DNA of 59,059 nucleotides from an uncultured Gallionellaceae bacterium (GTDB lineage: Bacteria; Pseudomonadota; Gammaproteobacteria; Burkholderiales; Gallionellaceae). Shown one piece after another: positions 28,704 to 36,917 of the stretch; position 1 is the stretch's first letter; the number at the start of each line of letters is the position of its first letter. The notes beneath the pieces were generated by a model, which did no database searches, had not been told where the DNA came from, and saw only the letters and a list, made by a program, of their open reading frames with translations. The DNA is taken from contig CAIRAO010000035.1 of NCBI GenBank assembly GCA_903876625.1, positions 1 through 59,059 on the forward strand, written 5' to 3'. The position numbers were made by a program, and so were the translations under genes.

Positions 28704-28863
28704 CCCCCTCCCCAACCCTCCCCCGGTGGGAGAGGGAGCAAACTCGCAACCACGAAAATAATTAAATATTTTTCCTTTCTTCCGTGAACCACGTAAAAAT
28801 ATTTCTGACCGAGCGCCCTGAAGTTATACTCCCTCTCCCACCGGGGGAGGGTTGGGGAGGGGG
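28704..28863. repeat. C/G-rich palindromic REP-like pair
   Basis: ccccctccccaaccctcccccggtgggagagggagcaaa ... ctccctctcccaccgggggagggttggggagggggtt. Confidence 0.87.
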
Positions 28864-28941
28864 TTGAACTTCGCAGCTATTCAAGAAAATATTTTCAAAA
28901 AAATGGGCACCTAAAGAGGCGCCCAAAAGGGAGGAGAAAAT

Positions 28942-29025
28942 ATGAAAGTAGTTAGCTTTCACACTTCTAATTCTAAATCTGGCGAATCATTTTCTGAACC
29001 AATAAATTCTGCGAACGATATTTAA
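28942..29025 (+). CDS. Candidate 27-aa small protein MKVVSFHTSNSKSGESFSEPINSANDI
   Basis: ATG preceded by gggaggagaaaat (strong SD), terminated by TAA; below the ORF-track size cut-off. Confidence 0.35.
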   Translation: MKVVSFHTSNSKSGESFSEPINSANDI

Positions 29026-29085
29026 TTCGCATATATCGCAGCAACATCCTGTTATCAAAAAACTTGCAAAGGTTAGACAAATAAT

Positions 29086-29102
29086 TTGGTTCGCTATTTG
29101 CC
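29086..29102 (+). promoter_or_regulatory. Putative sigma-54 promoter upstream of DUF2325-metY
   Basis: ttGGttcgctatttGCc: GG-N10-GC, TTGG..CG....TTGC. Confidence 0.55.
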
Positions 29103-29170
29103 GACACTCTCATAGACTTCACTACGCCGCAAATTCATCTATGCATGCGGATTTGTATGACGGAGGTTTT

Positions 29171-29437
29171 ATGGCGACATTGATTATCGGTGGTGACAAA
29201 ATTGATTCGATCAAGGAAGAGTTGATTGCACGGGGTGTGACAGACATCGCACATTGGGTCGGACGCAAACATGGAGACAAGAACAACACCATTCCGAAGA
29301 ATACGCAACGAATTGTCGTGTTGACCAACTACGTCAATCACAGCTTGGTTGGCAAGATCAAAAAAGATGCCAAGCGCCTCAATATTCCAATCGAATACAC
29401 AAAAAACTCACGGCGCTATATGTCCTATGCCGCTTAA
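29171..29437 (+). CDS. DUF2325 domain-containing protein
   Basis: ATLIIGGDKIDSIKEELIARGVTDIAHWVGRKHGDKNNTIPKNTQRIVVLTNYVNHSL. Confidence 0.85.
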   Translation: MATLIIGGDKIDSIKEELIARGVTDIAHWVGRKHGDKNNTIPKNTQRIVVLTNYVNHSLVGKIKKDAKRLNIPIEYTKNSRRYMSYAA

Positions 29438-29533
29438 TTAAGAAAATATACAGCAAAGGAAAACTAAAAGATGTCTTCATTCATTAATCGCTTATTGAAT
29501 TTTATTAACCAAACCAAACCGAAGGAGAAAATT

Positions 29534-30826
29534 GTGACTGAAACAAAGAAAAATTTTGGATTTAATACACGCCAGCTGCATGCTGGTTATAAACCAGACC
29601 CAACTACCGGATCGCGTGCGGTACCGATCTATCAAACCACCAGCTATCAGTTCCGCAACACGGAACATGCGGCGAATCTTTTCGCATTGAAAGAACTGGG
29701 CAACATTTATACGCGCTTGAACAACCCGACCAACGATGTTTTGGAACAGCGAGTCGCTGATTTGGAAGGAGGCGCTGCAGGGCTGGCAACAAGTTCTGGA
29801 CATTCAGCGCAGGCACAAGCAATCTTTACGCTGGCGAATTCTGGTGACCATATCATATCTTCCAGCCGTTTGTATGGCGGCACCTATAATCAGTTTGCCT
29901 ACACCTTGCCAAAACTGGGTATTCAAGTCACCTTCGTTGATCCGACAGACCCGTCTTCTTTTGAAAAAGCAATTCGTCCAAATACAAAAATCATTTACGG
30001 TGAAACACTGGGCAATCCGGACATCGCGGTATTCCCGATCGAAGAAGTTGCTGCCATAGCCAAAAAACATGGTATTCCATTGGTGATCGACAATACCCTT
30101 GCAACACCGTATCTGTTCCGTCCGCTGGAATGGGGTGCAAACATTGTTGTGGAAAGTACCACCAAATTTATTGGCGGTCATGGCACCAGCATCGGCGGCG
30201 TGATCGTTGACGGTAATAATTTCGATTGGACTAGCACCCGTTTCCCGAATTTTAACGAGCCTGATCCTTCTTATCACGGTTTGGTTTATTCCAGCCTGAA
30301 AGGCGCCGGCCTACCGCCATTTATCATCAAGGCACGTGTGCATGTCTTGCGCGACATCGGTGCATCACAATCACCGTTTAACAGCTGGCAAACGCTGCAA
30401 GGTCTGGAAACCTTGTCGATACGAATTGATCGTCATGTGCAAAACACCCAAGCCGTGGCCGAATATCTTGAGAAGCACCCCAAAGTAACTTGGGTCAAAT
30501 ATCCGGGTTTGAAGAGCCATCCCGATTATGAACGCGCCAAGAAATATTTGCCCAAAGGTACAGGAGCGATCCTTGGATTCGGTGTTAAAGGTGGTGCAGA
30601 AGCCGGTAGAAAATTCATTGATAACCTGCAATTATTCAGCCATGTCGCCAACGTGGGTGATGCCAAGAGTTTGGCGATTCATCCTGCCAGCACCACCCAC
30701 AGCCAACTTACACCTGAACAGCAAGCAACTGCGGGAGTAAGTCCGGACTTTGTTCGGCTGAGTGTGGGCCTTGAAGATATCGAAGATATCTTGTGGGATT
30801 TGAATCAGGCATTAAACTCTGCTTGA
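29534..30826 (+). CDS. metY: O-acetylhomoserine aminocarboxypropyltransferase/sulfhydrylase
   Basis: [47 protein letters not shown] Lys [17 protein letters not shown]; aaggagaaaattGTG start. Confidence 0.94.
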   Translation: MTETKKNFGFNTRQLHAGYKPDPTTGSRAVPIYQTTSYQFRNTEHAANLFALKELGNIYTRLNNPTNDVLEQRVADLEGGAAGLATSSGHSAQAQAIFTLANSGDHIISSSRLYGGTYNQFAYTLPKLGIQVTFVDPTDPSSFEKAIRPNTKIIYGETLGNPDIAVFPIEEVAAIAKKHGIPLVIDNTLATPYLFRPLEWGANIVVESTTKFIGGHGTSIGGVIVDGNNFDWTSTRFPNFNEPDPSYHGLVYSSLKGAGLPPFIIKARVHVLRDIGASQSPFNSWQTLQGLETLSIRIDRHVQNTQAVAEYLEKHPKVTWVKYPGLKSHPDYERAKKYLPKGTGAILGFGVKGGAEAGRKFIDNLQLFSHVANVGDAKSLAIHPASTTHSQLTPEQQATAGVSPDFVRLSVGLEDIEDILWDLNQALNSA

Positions 30827-30833
30827 GGTAGAC

Positions 30834-30862
30834 AACCCCGCATTCATTAATGGATGCGGGGT
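30834..30862 (+). terminator. Hairpin between metY and metA
   Basis: accccgcattcattaatggatgcggggt. Confidence 0.6.
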
Positions 30863-30869
30863 AATTGAC

Positions 30870-31790
30870 ATGCCAATCAAGATACCACTCTCTCTACCAG
30901 CAACTTCTATCCTGAAAAGCGAGAACGTATTCGTCATTGATGACGAAAGAGCTTTGCATCAGGACATTCGTACGTTGCGAGTGGCCATCTTGAATTTGAT
31001 GCCCACTAAAATTGCGACCGAGACGCAATTGTTGCGCCTGCTCGGCAATACACCGTTGCAAGTGGAAGTGGTGCTGCTGCGTACTGCGAGTCATGAAGCC
31101 AAGAACACAGATGCAGATCATCTGTTGGTGCATTACCTCACTTTTAACGAAATTCGCGAACAGTACTTTGATGGTCTTATTATCACCGGCGCTCCGGTTG
31201 AGCATCTTGAATTTAGGGAAGTAGATTATTGGAAAGAGCTGACGGAAATATTAGATTGGGCACAGACAAACGTAACTTCAAGTCTGAACATCTGCTGGGG
31301 TGCGCAGGCAGCATTACAACATTATTACGGAATTCCGAAGTACAAGTTACCACACAAGATGTTCGGCATATTCAAGCATCATATTTTGGCAAAGAACGAA
31401 CCTTTGCTGCGAGGTTTTGATGATGTGTTTCATGCACCCCATTCCAGGCATACCGAAATACGTCGCGCCGATATTGAACCGGTAGAGAATTTGCGGATTC
31501 TTGCTGAATCTGAAGAAGCCGGCGTGCATATGCTTGCCACTCTGGATGGTCGTCATCACTTTGTTACAGGACATCCTGAATACGATCCGCTGACTTTAAA
31601 AAGCGAATACGAGCGGGATTATCTGCTTGCGTTGCCGATATCCATCCCGAAGAATTATTTTCTAGACGACAACCCAAATCAGTTGCCTCTTGTGCAGTGG
31701 CGGAGTCATGCCAATCTGCTGTTTTCGAACTGGCTTAACTACTACGTTTATCAGGTGACCGCATTCGAACTTAAGGATACCAGGAAATGA
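30870..31790 (+). CDS. metA: MetA-family homoserine O-acyltransferase (predicted acetyl-CoA specific)
   Basis: [60 protein letters not shown]. Confidence 0.93.
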   Translation: MPIKIPLSLPATSILKSENVFVIDDERALHQDIRTLRVAILNLMPTKIATETQLLRLLGNTPLQVEVVLLRTASHEAKNTDADHLLVHYLTFNEIREQYFDGLIITGAPVEHLEFREVDYWKELTEILDWAQTNVTSSLNICWGAQAALQHYYGIPKYKLPHKMFGIFKHHILAKNEPLLRGFDDVFHAPHSRHTEIRRADIEPVENLRILAESEEAGVHMLATLDGRHHFVTGHPEYDPLTLKSEYERDYLLALPISIPKNYFLDDNPNQLPLVQWRSHANLLFSNWLNYYVYQVTAFELKDTRK

Positions 31791-32341
31791 GCGATTACTG
31801 CACAAGACTGATCATTCCCGGATTACAAGGAAGTGGCAAAGGTCACTGGCAAACTTGGTGGCAAGCGAAAGACCGCAATGCAATTCGAGTCGAACAAGAT
31901 GATTGGCAAACGCCTGATCTCATCGCATGGAGTAAAAAGGTACGCCAAGCGGTAGATGAATCGCATGGTGGCGTTTGGCTTGTGGCACACAGCTTCGGTT
32001 GCCTTGCCAGCTTGCAAGTTGCTCCTCAACGCCCTGAACGTATCCGGGGTTTGTTTCTTGTCGCGCCTGCCGATCCGGATAAATTTTCTTCCTCTCATCT
32101 GTGGCAACAAACTGACTTGCCATTTCCCACAGTTTTAGTCGCCAGCCGCACGGATCCTTGGTTAAGTTTTGAAAAAGCAAAATCTTGGGCAAGTTCACTC
32201 GGTAGTCAGTTTGTCGATTTGGGAGATGCCGGACATATCAATGTTGAATCAGGATATGGAGAGTGGCAACAAGGTTTCGATCTGTTCGGTCGATTTAAAC
32301 GTGAAGTAACTACATCGATCATTTGCGGATCACTTATCTGA
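31787..32341 (+). CDS. RBBP9/YdeN family serine alpha/beta hydrolase
   Basis: [30 protein letters not shown] nucleophile elbow; [15 protein letters not shown]. Confidence 0.85.
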   Translation: MSDYCTRLIIPGLQGSGKGHWQTWWQAKDRNAIRVEQDDWQTPDLIAWSKKVRQAVDESHGGVWLVAHSFGCLASLQVAPQRPERIRGLFLVAPADPDKFSSSHLWQQTDLPFPTVLVASRTDPWLSFEKAKSWASSLGSQFVDLGDAGHINVESGYGEWQQGFDLFGRFKREVTTSIICGSLI

Positions 32342-32429
32342 TATCTCTCCAAGTATATGAAAATTGATTACTTCGTCGAAGTATGAGCCACATATAGAAT
32401 GATATTTACTAATTAAAGGTACTTACCAA

Positions 32430-33488
32430 GTGACAGGTACATTATTAACATTTCCGGATCCGCAGCAAATCAGTTTGTCCATACGGGCAAGTGCGTTAAT
32501 TTTTGCCGATCCAGAATCACAAAAACTTTTGTCATTGATCGAGCGTGTCGCACCGAGCGAAGCCACTGCCTACATTAAAGGCGAGACAGGAACAGGTAAA
32601 GAATTAGTTGCGAGACATATTCATTCGTTAAGCCCTCGCCGCAAAGGTCCGTTTGCAGCCATCAATTGCGGAGCTTTTTCAGAAACACTGGTCGAGAGCG
32701 AATTGTTTGGTTATGAGCGAGGCGCTTTTACGGGTGCAGTTGGTTCAAAGACAGGCTGGTTTGAAAGCGCAAACGGTGGCACCCTGTTTTTAGATGAGAT
32801 CGGAGACCTGCCGCTTTCCACACAAGTGAAGCTTCTTCGAGTGTTGCAGGAGCGTGAAATTGTGCGCATCGGTTCGCGCAAACCAACTCCTATAGACGTA
32901 AGATTAATTGCTGCGACCAACGTAAATCTGGAAGAAGCAGTTAAAGCAGGCCGCTTTCGCGAAGACTTATATTACCGGATCAATGTTGTGCCCATTCCCC
33001 TTGCGCCACTCCGCGAACGTCCCGGTGATATCTTGCCATTGGTTGAGCACTTCATTTCAATTTACAAGGGGCGCTTGCATACCAAGGAACCTGAACTACA
33101 TTCGGATACAATTCGTTTGTTGCTCGAATATCCTTGGCCGGGCAATATTCGTGAATTGGAAAATACAATTCATAGAGCGTTACTGGTTTGCGATGGCAAT
33201 ATTTTGCGGCCAACTAATTTGAATCTGCCAATTACGTTGCCCAAAAATACTTTTCAGGACTGCTTGGGCTCCAACGATCAAGCCAGTGAAGACTTGTGCA
33301 TGTTGGAAAAACTTTTCGAGCAATTTTTTGAGCAAGGTCACGACGAATTGCACGAATTGGTACAGAAAAAATTGGTTCTGCAGGCATACGATCATTCGCG
33401 CCAGAATCAAGTGCAAGCCGCCAAGTTACTCGGAATTAGCCGAAATGTATTGAGAACACAACTTAAGCATTTTGGTGTCATCGATTAG
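32430..33488 (+). CDS. Sigma-54 interacting transcriptional activator (AAA+ and Fis HTH, no receiver domain; SfnR-like)
   Basis: GETGTGKELVARHIH Walker A; ELFGYERGAFTGAV; C-terminal NQVQAAKLLGISRNVLRTQLKHFGVI. Confidence 0.9.
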   Translation: MTGTLLTFPDPQQISLSIRASALIFADPESQKLLSLIERVAPSEATAYIKGETGTGKELVARHIHSLSPRRKGPFAAINCGAFSETLVESELFGYERGAFTGAVGSKTGWFESANGGTLFLDEIGDLPLSTQVKLLRVLQEREIVRIGSRKPTPIDVRLIAATNVNLEEAVKAGRFREDLYYRINVVPIPLAPLRERPGDILPLVEHFISIYKGRLHTKEPELHSDTIRLLLEYPWPGNIRELENTIHRALLVCDGNILRPTNLNLPITLPKNTFQDCLGSNDQASEDLCMLEKLFEQFFEQGHDELHELVQKKLVLQAYDHSRQNQVQAAKLLGISRNVLRTQLKHFGVID

Positions 33489-33580
33489 CGAGGGATTATT
33501 CAACAAGTACGTTTCTCTTGAAGAATTTGAAAAGTTGCTATAGATTCTAGCGCCTCAGCCTGCCAGTAATAATAGTTGAC

Positions 33581-34411
33581 ATGAATCCCCTTATCACCGC
33601 TAACCAGCTTGAAAAATTACTTGCAGTTGAAGACAATGCTTTAATTTGCGATTGCCGTTATGATTTAAATCAGCCAGCGGCAGGACGCGAGTCTTATAAT
33701 AGTGGGCATATTCCCGGTGCGATTTATATTGATCTGGAAAAAGATTTATCAGATCCAAAAACCGGGACGAATGGACGTCACCCTCTTCCAAAACCCGAGC
33801 ATTGGGCAAAAACAAGACAACGTCTGGGGATTGCTCCTCAACTTCATATTGTCGCTTATGATAATCAGGGCGCTATGTTCGCGAGTCGCTTATGGTGGAT
33901 GCTGCGCGCAATCGGCCATAAAAAAATGCAAGTGCTCGATGGCGGTCTCGATTCATGGAAATGTCAACTCAGTACTGCAATCCAAAACCCGATTCCGCTT
34001 GAGCAGCAACCAATACCATTGGAATATCAAGGTTTGGTATTGGGCGATGAGGTTTTAAATAATATTACTTCACAGCGTAGAAAAGTGATTGATGCGCGCT
34101 CGTCAGATCGATTTCACGGACAAAATGAAACACTTGATCCGGTTGGCGGGCACATTCCAGGCGCATTGAATCGTTTTTTTAAAGATAATTTAGACGCAGG
34201 TCAATTCAAGTCGCCAGAAATACTTCGGCAAGAACTTTCAACTTTGCTCGGAAATACTCTGGCGTCAGATGTCATACATCAATGCGGTTCTGGTGTAACC
34301 GCATGCCATAATTTACTGGCGATGGAATACGCCGGGCTTAGTGGTTCAAAATTATATGCGGGCAGTTGGAGCGAGTGGTGTGCTGATCCAAAACGCCCAG
34401 TTAAGATTTAG
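33581..34411 (+). CDS. sseA: Thiosulfate/3-mercaptopyruvate sulfurtransferase
   Basis: Two rhodanese domains; active site CGSGVTACHNLLAM. Confidence 0.88.
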   Translation: MNPLITANQLEKLLAVEDNALICDCRYDLNQPAAGRESYNSGHIPGAIYIDLEKDLSDPKTGTNGRHPLPKPEHWAKTRQRLGIAPQLHIVAYDNQGAMFASRLWWMLRAIGHKKMQVLDGGLDSWKCQLSTAIQNPIPLEQQPIPLEYQGLVLGDEVLNNITSQRRKVIDARSSDRFHGQNETLDPVGGHIPGALNRFFKDNLDAGQFKSPEILRQELSTLLGNTLASDVIHQCGSGVTACHNLLAMEYAGLSGSKLYAGSWSEWCADPKRPVKI

Positions 34412-34463
34412 ATTTAATCTTTCAAAGAATCACAACTCAATTAATATTTAGGAAGTTCACGTT

Positions 34464-35042
34464 ATGAGCATTGAAAAACTGCTGACCTTTACCAAAGAGA
34501 TTACCCGCTTGCTGGAAACTCATCCGAGCGAAGAAAAGATTCTGACGGATGGCAGCAAGTTTCTATCAACACTGGTCGCGAACGATGACTGGCTGCCCGA
34601 TACTTTTGCCCAACCCCATCCAACGTATTACCAACAATACCTTCTATATGCTGACCCGTTGGAGCGTCTTTCAGTCGTCAGCTTTGTCTGGGGACCGGGA
34701 CAAAAAACACCCGTTCATGATCACCTGACATGGGGTTTGGTCGGTGTGCTGCGAGGTCGAGAGCGCGCCACCAATTATCAAAAACAATTAGACGGCAGCT
34801 ACAAGGCAATCGGTAGCGGCGTTCTGTTGCCCGGACAAACTACCAGCGTGTCTCCTACCATTGGTGACGTGCACGAAGTGGCGAACGATCTGAATGATCA
34901 GGTTTCTATCAGCATCCATGTTTATGGTGCCAATATTGGTCGTGTAAATAGGCATGTGTTCGATCCGTCGACGGGAGCAGAAAAATCATTCGTATCCGGT
35001 TATGCCAACAGCACAGTGCCGAATCTCTGGAAATGTATTTAG
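34464..35042 (+). CDS. Cysteine dioxygenase family protein
   Basis: TPVHDHLTWGLVGVLRGRERATNYQ cupin motif; GDVHEVANDLNDQVSISIHVYGANIG. Confidence 0.82.
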   Translation: MSIEKLLTFTKEITRLLETHPSEEKILTDGSKFLSTLVANDDWLPDTFAQPHPTYYQQYLLYADPLERLSVVSFVWGPGQKTPVHDHLTWGLVGVLRGRERATNYQKQLDGSYKAIGSGVLLPGQTTSVSPTIGDVHEVANDLNDQVSISIHVYGANIGRVNRHVFDPSTGAEKSFVSGYANSTVPNLWKCI

Positions 35043-35043
35043 C

Positions 35044-36645
35044 ATGTGTGCAGCAAAGTTGACGATTCCTTTTAAAAGATTTGCCGACATACGTGCTGCC
35101 CTACTGGATCGGCAAGAGATCGCTCTGCTTGATGTTAGAGAAGAACATCCGCACGCGCAAGCTCATCCGTTGTTTGCGGCAAATCTGCCTTTGTCTCATA
35201 TCGAGCTTGATGCCTATACAAAATTGCCTCGCCGAGACGTTCCAATTGTCACGCTTGACGATGGAGAAGGTTTTGCAGAACTTGCCGCGAAAAAATTATT
35301 GAGTCTCGGCTACACCAACGTTGCAATACTCGCCGGCGGTGTGAGCGGCTGGCAGCGGGATGGCGGTGAGATTTTTCGCGACGTGAATGTCCCCAGTAAG
35401 GCATTTGGTGAACTGGTCGAAGCCGAACGACACACACCTTCACTTTCCGCCGAAGAAGTTCAAGCTTTGATCGACGCGAAAGCTGATATGGTCATCGTCG
35501 ATGCCCGTCGTTTTGACGAATATCAGACCATGAGCATACCCACAGCCACGAGTGTGCCCGGCGCTGAACTTGTTCTCAGAATTCGTGAATTGATACCCCA
35601 TCCGGAAACGCTGGTGATCGTGAATTGTGCGGGCCGTACTCGAAGTATTATTGGCACGCAGTCGCTAATCAATGCAGGATTGCCAAATCCTATTGCAGCG
35701 TTACGCAACGGTACTATCGGCTGGAAACTTGCGGGCCAAGAACTCGATCAATGTCAAGATCGCCGTTGCAACGACATCTCTGAGTTTAACCGTGGAAAAG
35801 CTGCGGTTGCTGCTAGAAAAGTGGCTGACAAAGCGGGTGTTAAGCGAGTTTCACTTGCTGACATTCAAGAATGGAGTAAACAGAAAACTCGAACGACCTA
35901 TTTCTTTGACGTGCGCACGCCTGAAGAATTCGTTGCTGGTCATATACCAGGATTCCTTTCTGCACCCGGTGGTCAGTTGGTGCAAGAAACTGAAATGGTC
36001 GCACCAGTACGTGGTGCACGTATCGTGATGGCAGACAATGATGGTGTACGTGCCAATATGAGCGGCTCCTGGTTGGCACAAATGGGGTGGGAAATTTATG
36101 TGGTAGATGAAATTCAACCAAGTGATTTTAGTGAAGCGGGTCAATCCTTAAGACCTCTTCCTCACTTGCCTGACGTGCACAAAATTACCCCGGTTACTTT
36201 AGTGGGCTGGCTCAACTCATCCGAACTAACAATTGTGCTGGATGTTGCTTCGAGTCAAAACTATATTCGGCAACATATACCCGGTGCCTGGTATGTACTG
36301 CGTTCAAATTTAGCCAACGATTGTCAACATCTCCCCAAAGCAAGTCGATATGTTGTTACCAGCGAAAATGGTCTTCTTGCAATATTTGCAGCAGCCGAAA
36401 TCGAAACATTAGTTTCAGGTGCTGAAGTTGTAGTACTTGATGGAGGCACACAAGCTTGGCGTGATTCAGGATTCGCTATCGAAAATGGTCAAACTCACCT
36501 TGCTTCAAAACCCATCGATCGGTATAGGCGTCCTTATGAAGGGACGGACAATCCACGTGAAGCTATGCAAGGTTATCTTGATTGGGAATATGGCTTAGTC
36601 GAACAGTTGTCGAGAGATGGAACCCATCACTTCAAAGTTATATGA
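35044..36645 (+). CDS. Protein with four tandem rhodanese domains, only domain 2 with catalytic Cys
   Basis: Four rhodanese-like repeats; loops TLDDGEG, NCAGRTRS, MADNDGVRA, TSENGLLA. Confidence 0.87.
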   Translation: MCAAKLTIPFKRFADIRAALLDRQEIALLDVREEHPHAQAHPLFAANLPLSHIELDAYTKLPRRDVPIVTLDDGEGFAELAAKKLLSLGYTNVAILAGGVSGWQRDGGEIFRDVNVPSKAFGELVEAERHTPSLSAEEVQALIDAKADMVIVDARRFDEYQTMSIPTATSVPGAELVLRIRELIPHPETLVIVNCAGRTRSIIGTQSLINAGLPNPIAALRNGTIGWKLAGQELDQCQDRRCNDISEFNRGKAAVAARKVADKAGVKRVSLADIQEWSKQKTRTTYFFDVRTPEEFVAGHIPGFLSAPGGQLVQETEMVAPVRGARIVMADNDGVRANMSGSWLAQMGWEIYVVDEIQPSDFSEAGQSLRPLPHLPDVHKITPVTLVGWLNSSELTIVLDVASSQNYIRQHIPGAWYVLRSNLANDCQHLPKASRYVVTSENGLLAIFAAAEIETLVSGAEVVVLDGGTQAWRDSGFAIENGQTHLASKPIDRYRRPYEGTDNPREAMQGYLDWEYGLVEQLSRDGTHHFKVI

Positions 36646-36659
36646 ACTACCATCGCCTG

Positions 36660-36715
36660 AAGTCAGGGGATTTTAATCCCGAAAGGCGACTCTACACCCA
36701 CAAGAAGTTCCGCCT
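36660..36715. other. Nested stem-loop element of unknown nature
   Basis: tcgcct gaagtcag gggatt tt aatccc gaa aggcga; outer gaact/agttc. Confidence 0.45.
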
Positions 36716-36917
36716 GGGCAATTGAACAAATCCAAACGTCCTAGTTATTTTGACGATCCAGGAATGTCACCACATTTTCATCTGGCTTGGGGCGTATCGA
36801 TTCTGAAATATTATTGGTATTGAGTGCGCGAATGCATGCAAGTTATTCGCAATCGATTCATCAATGTTGTGAATGGTGAGATTAGCCATGTTCAGTTCCT
36901 TCATAAGGGGCGGTGTG

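Noticed and set aside
28880-29170. SAM riboswitch upstream of the metY/metA genes
   Set aside because: No recognisable SAM-I/II/IV core by eye; a covariance-model search (Infernal/Rfam) would be needed to be sure.
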